Notes: generated by a model from the sequence alone, not told the origin. Counted from the first letter of the stretch, positions 33,773-42,939 are shown. The stretch is DNA of 64,000 nucleotides from Pseudomonas fluorescens (GCF_902497855.1 NZ_CABVHU010000010.1:62001-126000), one strand, 5' to 3'. A program made the numbers and translations.

Positions 33773-34156
33773 GCGCGCAAAAAAGCTGGACAGTCATTTC
33801 TTAAGGCAGCCAGCGGCCGTGCTTTGCTCTCTATCTACGCAACTATCGACCCGGCGCACGGCCCCGGATGGACTATTTGCGGACTATTGAGGGGAGGGTT
33901 GTCGTCTTTGTGCGCGCAGAATTGGCTCGAATACAACCGGTCGAACATATCCCATTCGGCCAAAAGCGGTCTACGTACTGGCACGAACAGGAGGTTCGTG
34001 AATATTGACGACAATAGCTACTAAAGCAAGCCGAAGTCGCTGTATCCATCCGGTTCGGGCGCTCGTCGCGCCCACAGGCTTCAATGCCGCGATGAGTGAT
34101 CTCTTGAGAGCCGCCTGGACCATTAATTGCAACTCCCAGCCGACATAGACAAGGGG
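33773..34156. other. Non-coding stretch, no supported gene
   Basis: The stretch is noticeably less GC-rich than its surroundings. A 66-codon open frame (33824-34024) has no recognisable family, poor codon usage and no Shine-Dalgarno, and is not called. The sequence may be decayed mobile DNA; nothing specific was identified. Confidence 0.4.
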
Positions 34157-34381
34157 TCAGTATTTTTTTATCGAGTCTTCGAGCGTGCGCGCCTGAACGT
34201 CAATGGGCGGGTCCGTGGGCTCCTCAGTGGATGGCTTATCGTCGCCCATGGATTTGCGCAACCCCCTGATCGTGTCGCCGAGGTCCGAGCCCAAGCCTTT
34301 CAGGCGCCTGGTGCCGAACAGCATGATCACGATCAACAGGATGATCAGAAGTTTTCCGGTACTGAAGCCACCTATTCCCAT
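34157..34381 (-). CDS. TatA/E-like twin-arginine translocase subunit
   Basis: The 74-residue protein has the TatA layout: a short start (MGIGGFSTGKLL), one membrane helix (LLIILLIVIMLFGTRRL), then the FGTRRLKGLGSDLGDTIRGL hinge and amphipathic helix, and an acidic, proline-rich tail. TatA oligomers form the conducting element of the Tat pathway. It stands alone: no tatB or tatC is next to it, so it is an extra copy working with a Tat system encoded elsewhere, or specialised for a particular substrate. CGGAG lies at good distance before the ATG as read on the minus strand. A Tat-type binding protein is encoded at 20359. Confidence 0.9.
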   Translation of the reverse strand: MGIGGFSTGKLLIILLIVIMLFGTRRLKGLGSDLGDTIRGLRKSMGDDKPSTEEPTDPPIDVQARTLEDSIKKY

Positions 34382-34469
34382 TGTCCATACTCCGTAGCAA
34401 ATGATTGATCAACTGGGTGGTGGGGCCGGCGGAGGAGAAATCCATCTGCCGGCGCTAATGCCGTTCGAG

Positions 34470-35177
34470 TTACTTGCAGACGTAGAACTTGCGCACGTAG
34501 ACGCTGCTCGTCCATGCGCATGGCGCGCCTAGAGCCAGGAACACCGTATCGCCAGTGTTGACCGTCAAAGGGGGCCCGTCCGCCACCTGGAGGGAGATGC
34601 TGCCTTCGAGCAGGTGCATCAATTCATGCATCGTGTGCGGTCTTGCCCTGCGGGTATAAGGCGTCGAGTCCCAGACGCCGATGCGCAGGTTGGTCGCTTC
34701 TTCGACGAACAAATTGTTCGAGCGACATTGCGGTGTCGGGCTCACCAGGATGTCTTCACCCGGTGGTGTCGAGGGAGAAAGCAGAGCTTGCCGGGGGAGA
34801 GGCGTCAGCCCGATATTGCACGCCTCGACAGGCTGGATATCGGCGCAGAATGCCCAGAAGGAGTCGGGTTGCGCTTGGATCTTAACCGAGGTCCCGCGGG
34901 CGATTACGGCGCTGTCACCAGGATTGAGTTGCAGCGAGCGATCCTGGCTCTGCAGTGTGACTTGCCCAGCGTGCACCACGATCATTTCGCTGTAGGGATA
35001 TTCATCGACGCTGAATTGTCCGCCCGCCTGCACCACGCCGGCAGCAATGTCATCCGGCCCGAGATACGCGATCTGCCTGTCGAAAGGGTCGTTGTCCCCT
35101 AATGAACCGGGGGTGAATTTTGTTAGAACGGGACTGCCGTCGGCGTGTGCCAACAGCACTGCAGTGGGTTCTAGCAT
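34470..35177 (-). CDS. Two-domain cupin protein
   Basis: The 235-residue protein (MLEPTAVLLAHADGSPVL) has two cupin halves. The first shows EYPYSEMIVVHAGQVTLQ and LNPGDSAVIARGTSVKI; the second shows HTMHELMHLLEGSISLQVADG and VNTGDTVFLALGAPCAW. The second half keeps a His/Glu set compatible with a metal site. Cupins of this type are found as isomerases, dioxygenases or small-molecule sensors; the substrate is not evident. GGAG precedes the start at 35177. It is separated by 56 bases from the acetyltransferase gene on the same strand, so they may form one transcript with TatA downstream. Confidence 0.8.
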   Translation of the reverse strand: MLEPTAVLLAHADGSPVLTKFTPGSLGDNDPFDRQIAYLGPDDIAAGVVQAGGQFSVDEYPYSEMIVVHAGQVTLQSQDRSLQLNPGDSAVIARGTSVKIQAQPDSFWAFCADIQPVEACNIGLTPLPRQALLSPSTPPGEDILVSPTPQCRSNNLFVEEATNLRIGVWDSTPYTRRARPHTMHELMHLLEGSISLQVADGPPLTVNTGDTVFLALGAPCAWTSSVYVRKFYVCK

Positions 35178-35233
35178 GAGGGTGTTTCTCCAAGGGTGTG
35201 TTTTGTGAACGGTGTATGTAAGGGTGGGTTTGC

Positions 35234-36091
35234 TCAGCCGATGGCCTGAGTTACCAGGGCAAACTGACGCACGCCGCCGATCGCCTGCGGTGGGATGCCA
35301 CGAGCCATTTGGGCAACGGTGTCGACATGCTTCAGCCCGGCCTCTTCCAGCCAAGGGGACAGTCCGCTGTCGGACGGTATGTCCATGCGCACGAATGCGT
35401 CGGGCACCTGGGCCAATAACACCGCGATCAGGTGCCTGGCCTGCTCTGGATTTTCCGCAATGAGCGGGCCGATGCAGCGACCGCGACCAAATGGACGCAG
35501 CATGGCGAATGCACGCAGTTGACCCTCGCGCTCGATACCGACCGAGTGCTCGACAGTGTCGAACAGATCATTGAGCACGGCGTGTCGATTCAGGCCGCTG
35601 CCGGCGTTGGCCAGGCGGATCTGATCGGCCCGATCGGCTTCGGTCAACGGACGGCAGCGTTCGCCTGTTGGTAGCTCATTGGGTGCAGAGGGCAGTGCTT
35701 GCCCCTGATGTTGTTGTATGTGCCCAAAGTCCACGAATCCCTGACTGGCATAAAGTGGAGCGCCGGCCAGCGTCGCATTGAGAATGGCGGTATGCGATCC
35801 GCAAGCCTCGAGTGCCAGCTCCATCAGCTTGCGACCTATGCCTTGACCCTGGTACTCGTCGCTGACGATCACCAGGCCGATGGTGGCGTAATCTCCCTGC
35901 GGACAGGTGAAGGCGGTACCGATCAAGCGGCCTGCGTCTTCTACGACAAAACCCTGCGCGATGCGCTGCAACATGGCCCAGTCTTCCAGGCGGTGGGGCC
36001 ATTTCAACTGTACGGACAAGGCATGGGCCAACGGCACATCTGCCGGGGTCATGGGGCGGTAGCTATACGCGGGGCGTTGCGAATTGGACAT
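35234..36091 (-). CDS. GNAT-family N-acetyltransferase (two GNAT-like halves)
   Basis: The 285-residue protein starts MSNSQRPAYSYRPMTPADVP. The N-terminal half is a standard GNAT domain with the acetyl-CoA loop VSDEYQGQGIGRKLMELALE near residue 85. The C-terminal half, from about residue 150, resembles a degenerate second GNAT domain (FAMLRPFGRGRCIGPLIAEN). Similar two-domain proteins act on small molecules, often as detoxifying acetyltransferases; the substrate is unknown. AGGAG stands before the ATG at 36091, preferred over the longer frame that starts at 36157. Confidence 0.85.
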   Translation of the reverse strand: MSNSQRPAYSYRPMTPADVPLAHALSVQLKWPHRLEDWAMLQRIAQGFVVEDAGRLIGTAFTCPQGDYATIGLVIVSDEYQGQGIGRKLMELALEACGSHTAILNATLAGAPLYASQGFVDFGHIQQHQGQALPSAPNELPTGERCRPLTEADRADQIRLANAGSGLNRHAVLNDLFDTVEHSVGIEREGQLRAFAMLRPFGRGRCIGPLIAENPEQARHLIAVLLAQVPDAFVRMDIPSDSGLSPWLEEAGLKHVDTVAQMARGIPPQAIGGVRQFALVTQAIG

Positions 36092-36326
36092 GACAGATCT
36101 CCTTGGACAGGGAGCGTGAGCGGCTGGATTTCTCTGCTGAAAGTAGGGGTATCTCACCTGCCGAGGGGCCTGGCAAGAGGCACCCGTTGATTCGGTAGAT
36201 TCTGTAAGCGACAGCGCTGCAGGCCACAGTTACTGCTCAAATGGGTGGCGGGATCGGCAGCAAATACCGGGTCGATTTTCAGCAGGCAAGCCAAGCAAAT
36301 GGCGCTTTGCGGTGGACTCATTGCTG

Positions 36327-36354
36327 AAAAAAAAAGACGCCCGAATGGGCGTCT
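36327..36354 (-). terminator. Rho-independent terminator (minus strand)
   Basis: On the minus strand AGACGCCC-ATTC-GGGCGTCT forms a perfect 8-bp stem followed by a run of at least eight T residues. It lies 79 bases beyond the stop of the broken porin gene and is the relic terminator of that gene. Confidence 0.9.
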
Positions 36355-36432
36355 AAAGGCTAAAGGGAGCAAAGAGCAAGCCTTCAAGAAAGCACTGGTC
36401 GGTCCACAGGTAAAACCGGCCAGGGTCGAACC

Positions 36433-36652
36433 TTACAGAAGGCTCATCGGGTACTCGATGATCAGGCGGACCTCGTCGATATCGCTCTCGAACGAAGTCG
36501 CGCGGTGGGTGGCCTCGCTGGTGTACGCCATCAGGCTGAGGTTGTTGTTGACTTTATAGGTGCCGCCAATGAAGTTGCTGACCCGCCAGTGCCAGTTGCG
36601 TGGTGGCGGCAATGACCGCCAGGGAGAGAGAGCTTAGTTTTGCGATGTTCAT
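36433..36652 (-). pseudogene. Internally deleted outer-membrane porin (OprD-like)
   Basis: Read on the minus strand, an intact start and signal peptide (MNIAKLSSLSLAVIAATTQL) is followed after about 30 codons by a frame change into the C-terminal end of a porin. That end includes NNNLSLMAYTSEATHRATSF, then DIDEVRLIIEYPM and a stop at 36433. The last strands match the OprD family ending. Most of the ~420-residue barrel is missing. The upstream region and the downstream terminator are both preserved, so this is a recent internal deletion of a formerly working porin gene. Confidence 0.75.
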
Positions 36653-36712
36653 CGCTTACCCCAATTTATCTTATTAGTGTTGGTTCTCTGCCTATCGAGT
36701 TGATATCGGTAC

Positions 36713-37639
36713 TCAGTAACTTCGTTCGCGGTCAATCTGGCCAAGCATCGACTCACCGCGTTGATGTCGGCGGATATTCTCCAGCAGCACGCCAAAGGCA
36801 CTTTCCGGTTGGGTCATCGCAGCGATATGCGGTGTCAGCAGTATCTGCGGATGGTGCCAGAAGGGATGGTCCGGCGCCGCCGGCTCCTGTTGCAGTACGT
36901 CGAGCACCGCCGCGCTGAGTTGACCGCTGGCCAATGCCTCAAGCAGGTCTTCTTCTATCAGGTGCCCACCCCGACCCATATTGACCAAGGCCGCACCTTT
37001 GGGCAGGTGCTGGAACAGCTCACGATTGAGAATCCCTTTGGTCTGCTCGGTCAATGGCAGGACACACAGCACGATGTCGCATTGGCCGAGGAAGGCCGGA
37101 AGTTGCCCGGCACCCGCAAAGCAATCCACGCCTTCAATCTGATGTTCGCTACGCGCCCAGCCCGACAAGGCAAAGCCAAAAGGCTGCAACGTAGCCAGAA
37201 TCTGTTGAGCCTGGGTGCCGAGCCCCATCACGCCCACCCGGCGTTTGGCTGCCGGTTGCAGCAGGTGAGCCTGCCAGCACCGGGCCATTTGTTGCTGGCG
37301 ATAACGGAGCATATCCCGGTGCAGGCTCAGCACCGCAAAAGTGGCGTATTCGCACATGCCCCGGGTGATGCCCGGGTCGAGTAAACGTACCACCGGCAGG
37401 TTCGTTGGCAGCTTGGCAAGGTCAAGCTGATCGACTCCCGCCGACAAGGCGAACAGGACCTCCAGGTTTGGCAACGTTGTTTCGAGGTCGTCCGGCGCCT
37501 GCCAGGCCGCCAGGTAGCGAATATCCTGCGGATCGCCGATGTCCGGCCAGGCGCGCCATTCGATATCGGGGGCGTGCTCGGCGAACAGGCGCTTCCAGTG
37601 TTCGCCGCGCACCGGGTCGGCTTTATAGAGCAGGGCCAT
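36713..37639 (-). CDS. Glyoxylate/hydroxypyruvate reductase A-like D-2-hydroxyacid dehydrogenase
   Basis: The 308-residue enzyme resembles GhrA. It has a divergent substrate domain, then the NAD(P) motif RRVGVMGLGTQAQQILATLQ. The catalytic residues of the D-2-hydroxyacid dehydrogenase family follow: Arg in LVNMGRGGHL, Glu in VLQQEPAAPDHPFW and His in LLTPHIAAMT. It would reduce glyoxylate, hydroxypyruvate or another 2-keto acid. It is divergent from the aminotransferase gene at 37928; the ~290 bases between them contain the 105-bp repeat. Confidence 0.88.
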   Translation of the reverse strand: MALLYKADPVRGEHWKRLFAEHAPDIEWRAWPDIGDPQDIRYLAAWQAPDDLETTLPNLEVLFALSAGVDQLDLAKLPTNLPVVRLLDPGITRGMCEYATFAVLSLHRDMLRYRQQQMARCWQAHLLQPAAKRRVGVMGLGTQAQQILATLQPFGFALSGWARSEHQIEGVDCFAGAGQLPAFLGQCDIVLCVLPLTEQTKGILNRELFQHLPKGAALVNMGRGGHLIEEDLLEALASGQLSAAVLDVLQQEPAAPDHPFWHHPQILLTPHIAAMTQPESAFGVLLENIRRHQRGESMLGQIDRERSY

Positions 37640-37740
37640 GGGTCATTTCTCGCATTAAATAGGGAGCCTCAAGCATGCCCGAGTGACGGAGCAGGATCTG
37701 TTGAATGATTCTGGGCAAACGCATGACGCTGCCTTGTAGA

Positions 37741-37845
37741 GGGCACATATCGGCAGATTCCATGGGGCCGGGCCACAGCTGAAGGATTCTGCTGTTTGCC
37801 CGGGTTAAAACAGTCGATCCGGATTTCTCAAGGGCCAAGTTCGGC
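37741..37845. repeat. Dispersed 105-bp repeat, copy 1
   Basis: This stretch (GGGCACATATCGG to CCAAGTTCGGC) matches 46083-46187 over its whole length with roughly 20 differences. The best-kept block is ACAGCTGAAGGATTCTGCTG followed by AAAACAGTCGATCCGGATTT. No terminal inverted repeats or transposase accompany it. It lies upstream of the aminotransferase gene. Confidence 0.8.
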
Positions 37846-37927
37846 TTAGACAATTGCGTCGAAAGCTTACCCTGTGAATCACGTCGCAGCCGCTACCCGG
37901 TTGCCAGACTCACCATGAGAGATGCCA

Positions 37928-39220
37928 ATGAACAGTAAAGTCGAAGAAACCCCGAATTTGCTCCGTCAACGCGATCAATTTGTGCCCCGTGGGCTGGTCA
38001 CCGCACACCCGCTGGTCATCGATCGGGCCCAGGGTAGTGAAATGTGGGACGTGGACGGCAAGCGCTACCTGGATTTCGTCGGCGGCATCGGCGTGCTGAA
38101 CATCGGCCACAATCACCCCAGGGTGATCGCGGCGGTGCAAGCGCAATTGCAAAAGGTCAGCCATGCCTGCTTCCAGGTAGTGGCCTACAAACCCTATCTC
38201 GACCTCGTACAACGCTTGTGCGAGTTGGTCGGTGGTGGCGAAGCCTACAAGGCGGCGCTGTTTACCTCCGGTGCAGAGGCTGTGGAGAACGCGGTGAAGA
38301 TCGCCCGCGCGCATACCAACCGCCCTGCGGTCATCTCCTTTCGTGGCGGTTTCCATGGGCGCACGCTGCTCGGTACGACCTTGACCGGCATGAGCCAACC
38401 CTACAAGCAGAACTTCGGGCCTTTCGCTCCCGAGGTTTTTCATACCCCGTACCCTAACGCCTATCGCGGTTTCACCAGCGAGATGGCCCTGCAAGCCCTG
38501 AACGAATTGCTGGCGACCCAAGTACCTGCGGACCGCGTAGCGGCGATCATCATCGAGCCGGTGCAAGGCGATGGCGGCTTCCTTTCCGCGCCGCCGGAGT
38601 TTCTCCAGGCGCTGCGGGCCCTGACCGAACAACATGGCATCGTGCTCATTCTCGATGAAATCCAGACCGGTTTCGGCCGCACCGGCAAATGGTTCGGTTT
38701 CCAGCACGCAGGCATTCAGCCGGATCTGGTCACCGTCGCCAAGAGCCTGGCCGGTGGTTTGCCGATATCGGGCGTAGTGGGGCGTGCACACATCATGGAC
38801 GCGCCGTTACCCGGTGGTCTGGGCGGCACTTATGGTGGTAATGCCCTGGCTTGCGCGGCGGCATTGGCGGTGATTGAAGCTTACGAACAAGAGCAGTTGC
38901 TCGAGCGCGGTGAAGTGTTGGGCGAGCGGTTGCGTCAGGGCCTGCTGCGCTTGCAGGCACGTCACCCGCGCATTGGTGACGTGCGCGGCACCGGCTTCAT
39001 GTTGGCGATCGAACTGATCAAGGACGATGAGGCCCGCAGCCCCGATGCCGAGCTCACCCAACAATTGATCGATCAGGCCAGGATTGGCGGGCTGCTGGTG
39101 ATCAAGTGCGGGGTGTACCGTAATGTGCTGCGCTTCCTCGCGCCTCTGGTAACCGAAGAAGACCAGATCGACGAAGCGCTGGCGATTCTCGAGGCGGCAT
39201 TGTCACGCGTGTTGAATTAA
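37928..39220 (+). CDS. gabT: 4-aminobutyrate aminotransferase-like class III aminotransferase
   Basis: The 430-residue PLP enzyme belongs to the class III (omega) aminotransferases and resembles GabT. Features: DFVGGIGVLNIGHNHPRVIA near the start, GAEAVENAVKIARA for phosphate binding, the FRGGFHGRT motif, LILDEIQTGFGRTGKWF, and the PLP lysine in TVAKSLAGGLPISG. It would move an amino group from GABA or a similar omega-amino acid to 2-oxoglutarate. GAGAG lies six bases before the ATG at 37928; the ATG at 37922 overlaps that site and is less likely. The succinate-semialdehyde-type dehydrogenase at 30997 is its natural partner. Confidence 0.88.
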   Translation: MNSKVEETPNLLRQRDQFVPRGLVTAHPLVIDRAQGSEMWDVDGKRYLDFVGGIGVLNIGHNHPRVIAAVQAQLQKVSHACFQVVAYKPYLDLVQRLCELVGGGEAYKAALFTSGAEAVENAVKIARAHTNRPAVISFRGGFHGRTLLGTTLTGMSQPYKQNFGPFAPEVFHTPYPNAYRGFTSEMALQALNELLATQVPADRVAAIIIEPVQGDGGFLSAPPEFLQALRALTEQHGIVLILDEIQTGFGRTGKWFGFQHAGIQPDLVTVAKSLAGGLPISGVVGRAHIMDAPLPGGLGGTYGGNALACAAALAVIEAYEQEQLLERGEVLGERLRQGLLRLQARHPRIGDVRGTGFMLAIELIKDDEARSPDAELTQQLIDQARIGGLLVIKCGVYRNVLRFLAPLVTEEDQIDEALAILEAALSRVLN

Positions 39221-39229
39221 GCTCAAGCT

Positions 39230-39262
39230 GCGGTTGGCGCATCGTAGCGCCGCGCCAACCGC
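39230..39262 (+). terminator. GC-rich hairpin after gabT
   Basis: GCGGTTGGCGC and GCGCCAACCGC form a perfect 11-bp stem with an 11-base loop. The following GGCATTTGG gives only a short T run, so it may act as an attenuator or RNA-stabilising hairpin rather than a full terminator. Confidence 0.5.
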
Positions 39263-39312
39263 GGCATTTGGAACGCATGGATTGATGAATGCATCATGGG
39301 AGGCTACACACC

Positions 39313-39969
39313 ATGTACCTGACTGATTATCGTGCACTGCTGATCGATTGCGACGAAGTCCTGGTCGATCGGGATTCCGGTATCTGGACAGCCCTGCAAC
39401 CCTTGCTCGAAAACCATCCGGGCATGCCGGGCAGGGAAGAGGTATTGGCTGAGTTTGACGAGGCGGTGCGTACGCTCTATCCACGGTTTTCCGAACTGGG
39501 GTTCAGTGGCTTGTTGTGCTTTGCCCATCGCCAGTTGGCAGAGCGTTTGGGGCTCAAGGCCAGTTGGGAAGAAGGCATGAGTTTCGCCCGTTCGGCGTGC
39601 AACTGGTCGTTGTTCGAGGACGCGCCCGGTGCCATGTTGTATTTGCGCAAATTCTATCGGTTGCTGGTGTACTGCGATCGTGATGCCGAAGATCGCGAGC
39701 AACTCTGTGAACGTTTGGGGATTGCGCTCGAAGACCTGCATTCCCGAGCCAGCAATCCATTGGAGGATGGCGCTTGGTTGTTGAGCAACAGCCTGGAGCC
39801 AAAAAATATTCTGCAGATTTCCAGACCTCCGGCACAGCCACCAAAATCGGCTGGTTTGTGCCTGATCCGGCGTGGTCATGAGAACTATACCCAGGAATAT
39901 TCCGCGGATTTTTGCATCACCAGCATGGCCGACCTGGTCGCTCAGCATCAGCTATCTTTACGACGCTGA
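39313..39969 (+). CDS. HAD-family hydrolase
   Basis: The 218-residue protein begins MYLTDYRALLIDCDEVLVDR, where DCDEV is the HAD nucleophile motif (DxD). A helical cap follows (LEENHPG-type region to SARSACNW), and motif III-like residues are harder to see; the C-terminal half has KNILQISRPPAQP and ADFCITSMADLVAQH. It is a phosphatase-like enzyme of unknown substrate. GGGAGG precedes the ATG. It lies between gabT and the Lrp regulator with short gaps, suggesting a shared transcript or regulon. It is not closely similar to the HAD pair at 18301 and 26081. Confidence 0.8.
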   Translation: MYLTDYRALLIDCDEVLVDRDSGIWTALQPLLENHPGMPGREEVLAEFDEAVRTLYPRFSELGFSGLLCFAHRQLAERLGLKASWEEGMSFARSACNWSLFEDAPGAMLYLRKFYRLLVYCDRDAEDREQLCERLGIALEDLHSRASNPLEDGAWLLSNSLEPKNILQISRPPAQPPKSAGLCLIRRGHENYTQEYSADFCITSMADLVAQHQLSLRR

Positions 39970-40016
39970 GTTTGCTAAAAACACTGTCTAACCGAATGGC
40001 AATCACGAGGTACCCG

Positions 40017-40505
40017 ATGGAAGGTTTAATCAAACTAGACCGAATTGATATCAGTATCCTTGTTGAACTTCAAAAAGACGGTCGAATGACCAACGTCAGT
40101 CTGGCCGACGCGGTGGGCCTGTCATCTAGCCCATGCTTGCAGCGGGTCAAGCGGCTTGAATCGGCCGGCTATATTTCCGGGTATAGAGCTCATCTGAACT
40201 TAGCCAAGATCACTGACTTCGTCACTGTTTTTACTGAGGTCACACTCAGCGACCATAAGCGGGAGGACTTCGCCAAGTTCGAATCCAATATTCGCCTGGT
40301 CGATGAAGTACTCGAGTGCCATTTAGTCAGCGGCGGTTACGATTACCTGGTGCGCTTCATGACCTGCAGTATTCAGCATTACCAGGAAGTGATCGAAGGG
40401 CTGCTGGACAAGAACATCGGTATATCCAAGTACTTCAGTTACATCGTCATCAAATCTCCTGTACTCAAGGATGGTGTCCCGCTCCGTCGGCTATTACGTC
40501 ACTGA
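40017..40505 (+). CDS. Lrp/AsnC-family transcriptional regulator
   Basis: The 162-residue protein starts MEGLIKLDRIDISILVELQK, the usual Lrp N-terminus. The helix-turn-helix (VSLADAVGLSSSPCLQRVKR) spans about residues 27-47 and the C-terminal RAM ligand domain contains ECHLVSGGYDYLVRFMTCS. It likely senses an amino acid and controls nearby transport or catabolic genes such as gabT or the HAD gene. The ATG at 40017 is preceded by GAGG and gives the family length; earlier in-frame starts are rejected. It overlaps nothing; 47 bases separate it from the HAD gene. Confidence 0.92.
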   Translation: MEGLIKLDRIDISILVELQKDGRMTNVSLADAVGLSSSPCLQRVKRLESAGYISGYRAHLNLAKITDFVTVFTEVTLSDHKREDFAKFESNIRLVDEVLECHLVSGGYDYLVRFMTCSIQHYQEVIEGLLDKNIGISKYFSYIVIKSPVLKDGVPLRRLLRH

Positions 40506-40632
40506 GGCTGGCCCGGTAACTTGGTTTTGCTGATTTCCCTGGCCGCTTAAATTCGATGCTTGCCAATGAGGCGGCAGGGTTACAGTTAATTGTGCATTTG
40601 GTTCTATAGTTCCAAACTTAAAACTATCCAAT

Positions 40633-40651
40633 GAGAATGGGAATTGATATT
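40633..40651 (+). promoter_or_regulatory. Fur-box-like site upstream of TonB receptor 1
   Basis: GAGAATGGGAATTGATATT matches the 19-base Fur consensus GATAATGATAATCATTATC at 12 positions by eye. It lies about 65-80 bases upstream of the receptor start, a normal position for an iron-repressed promoter. The match is moderate. Confidence 0.5.
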
Positions 40652-40713
40652 ATTAACTACAATTCCTGCCGGCTCCTGATGTGCCCGGTAATCTTCTCAA
40701 AGGTTGTCTGTCC

Positions 40714-42837
40714 ATGCGTCGAACTCTCGTTTCTCTGTGTGTGATCCAAGCCATCTCCCAGACCAGCTGGGCTGAACAATCCTCGACTGAGCCTGCATCG
40801 ATAGAGTTACAAGCGATCGACATCAATGGCACATTCGAAGAGCAGGCCCTTGGGCCGGTCCAGGGGTATCGAGCGAGCCGTTCGGCCAGTGCGACGCGCA
40901 CCGACACTTCAATCCACGAAACACCACAGTCCATCAGCGTGGTGACCAAGGACGTCGTCGAAGACCTCAGTGCCACTCGATTGCAGGACGCGCTCGATTA
41001 CGCTGGCGGGGTAGGGCGGGCCAACAATTTCGGCGGCCAGGGGCTCACGACTTTCACCGTGCGCGGATTTACTACCGGTGAGTTTTATCGCAACGGGTTC
41101 CCGATCAACCGTGGCTATCCGAACATGCCCGATGCGAACACCATCGAGCGCCTGGAGGTCCTGCGCGGCCCGGCGACCATGTTGTATGGTCGCGGCGATC
41201 CTGGCGGCACGTTCAACGTGGTATCCAAGCAGCCGCTGGCCGAGCGCACCGTCACGCTGGGCAGCCAACTCAATGATCAAGGCATGCGTCGCGGTACGCT
41301 GGATGCCTCTGGCCCGTTGGACGAAGAAGGTCGTTTGGCCTATCGCCTGAATGTGGTGGGTGAGGGCGGCGACACCTTCCGCGACCATGTTGAAACGGAG
41401 CGCTACGGCGTGACGCCGGTCCTGAGCTGGCAGGCTACCGATGACACCAAGGTTGTGTTCGAGGGTGATTTCATGCGCAACAATCATCCGCTGGATCGCG
41501 GCGTGACGCGTTATCCCAATCAAATCGGCACGGCCTCTCGCGACACTTTCTTCGGCGAAAAAGACGTCGGCAAACTGCACAACGACAACAACATGGCACA
41601 GCTGCGTTTCGAACACCTGCTGAGCGATAACTGGACCTTGGGCGGTGGCTTCCAGTGGCTGGACGGTACGCTGCAAGGCAATGCCGTTGAAGCCAACGGC
41701 GTGGCCGCAGACGGGCGCACTCTAGGCCGCAACTTCAACTACCGCAAACTGGAGTGGACGGACAAGGACACCCAACTCAACCTCACCGGACATTTCAGCG
41801 CGGGCGGTTTCGATCACACCTTGCTGGCCGGCGTCGAGTACGAGGATTACGACTACCAGTCGATCATCCAGCGCTCCAGCGGGGCGGTGAGTGCCTACCC
41901 GATCGATATCTTCGACCCGGTATATGGCCAGCCCCGTCCGGCCTTGACCCGAACCCCGACCGACGACCAGGAAAACCTCAAGACCTACGCCGCGTTCGTC
42001 CAGGATCAGGTGGCCTTGACCGAACGTTTGCGAGTCCTGGCCGGAGCCCGTTTCGAGCGTTTCGAGCATGACTATGAAACCTTCGTGCCGGGCGGCAGAA
42101 GCTGGCAGGCCAGCGACAATGCCGTGACCCCGCGCATCGGGGTTACCTATGACCTCACGGACACCGTGGCGGTCTATGCCGATACGGCTCGCTCGTTCAA
42201 GCCCAATACCGGTGCCAGTCGCCAGGGCGGTGGGTTTGACCCGGAAAAGGGCAAGTCGTATGAGCTGGGTTTCAAGTGGGAAGCGCTGGACAGTCAGCTG
42301 AGTGTCGATGCAGCGATCTATCAGATCGAAAAGCGCAACGTGCTCACCACCGACCCCGTCGACTCGACGTTCAGCGTGGCGGCGGGCGAAGTTCGTAGCC
42401 GTGGCTTTGATCTGAATGTGGCCGGCAACCTCACGCCAGAGTGGCGCATTATCGGTGGCTACGCCTATGTGGATGCCGAAGTCACCCAGGACAACGTGCT
42501 GAAGTCAGGCACCCGCCTGATGAATATTCCGCGCAACAGTTTCAGCCTGCTGAACGTCTATGAGTTTCAGGACGGAGGTTTCAAAGGGCTGGGCCTGGGC
42601 CTGGGAGCCAAGTATGTGGACGAGCGCGCCGGCCAGACCGCGGCCAATGCCTTCTCCATGGAAAGCTACAAGGTGTTTGACCTGCTCAGCTATTACAAAG
42701 TCAACGAACATCTGCGGCTTAACCTTGACCTGAAGAACCTGTTCGACAGCCACTATGACGAAGGCGCCTTTGGCAACGTCTACGCGTATCCGGGCGCACC
42801 GAGAACCGTGCAGGCGGGAATTTCATACACCTTGTAG
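40714..42837 (+). CDS. TonB-dependent siderophore-type receptor 1
   Basis: The 707-residue outer-membrane receptor has a signal peptide (MRRTLVSLCVIQAISQTSWA, about 20 residues). A TonB-box-like IELQAIDING stretch follows, then a plug domain (TPQSISVVTKDVVEDLSATR through LEVLRGPATMLYGRGDPGG) and a 22-strand barrel ending RTVQAGISYTL. There is no N-terminal STN signalling domain, so it does not signal through an anti-sigma factor. It belongs to the siderophore-receptor class (FhuA/FoxA-like); the ligand is unknown. A Fur-like site lies upstream. It is a paralogue of the next receptor. Confidence 0.92.
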   Translation: MRRTLVSLCVIQAISQTSWAEQSSTEPASIELQAIDINGTFEEQALGPVQGYRASRSASATRTDTSIHETPQSISVVTKDVVEDLSATRLQDALDYAGGVGRANNFGGQGLTTFTVRGFTTGEFYRNGFPINRGYPNMPDANTIERLEVLRGPATMLYGRGDPGGTFNVVSKQPLAERTVTLGSQLNDQGMRRGTLDASGPLDEEGRLAYRLNVVGEGGDTFRDHVETERYGVTPVLSWQATDDTKVVFEGDFMRNNHPLDRGVTRYPNQIGTASRDTFFGEKDVGKLHNDNNMAQLRFEHLLSDNWTLGGGFQWLDGTLQGNAVEANGVAADGRTLGRNFNYRKLEWTDKDTQLNLTGHFSAGGFDHTLLAGVEYEDYDYQSIIQRSSGAVSAYPIDIFDPVYGQPRPALTRTPTDDQENLKTYAAFVQDQVALTERLRVLAGARFERFEHDYETFVPGGRSWQASDNAVTPRIGVTYDLTDTVAVYADTARSFKPNTGASRQGGGFDPEKGKSYELGFKWEALDSQLSVDAAIYQIEKRNVLTTDPVDSTFSVAAGEVRSRGFDLNVAGNLTPEWRIIGGYAYVDAEVTQDNVLKSGTRLMNIPRNSFSLLNVYEFQDGGFKGLGLGLGAKYVDERAGQTAANAFSMESYKVFDLLSYYKVNEHLRLNLDLKNLFDSHYDEGAFGNVYAYPGAPRTVQAGISYTL

Positions 42838-42939
42838 AGAGGACTTTGCTGGGGCGCGCGCGGCGTATCGGTTTAACAAGCTGATGGGATAAGCCAGGGG
42901 CGCTCAGGATCAATAAAATGACGCTCAGAGAAGTGCTAT

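Noticed and set aside
33824..34024. A 66-codon gene in the non-coding stretch
   Set aside because: It lacks a ribosome-binding site and any recognisable family, and its composition is unlike neighbouring genes.
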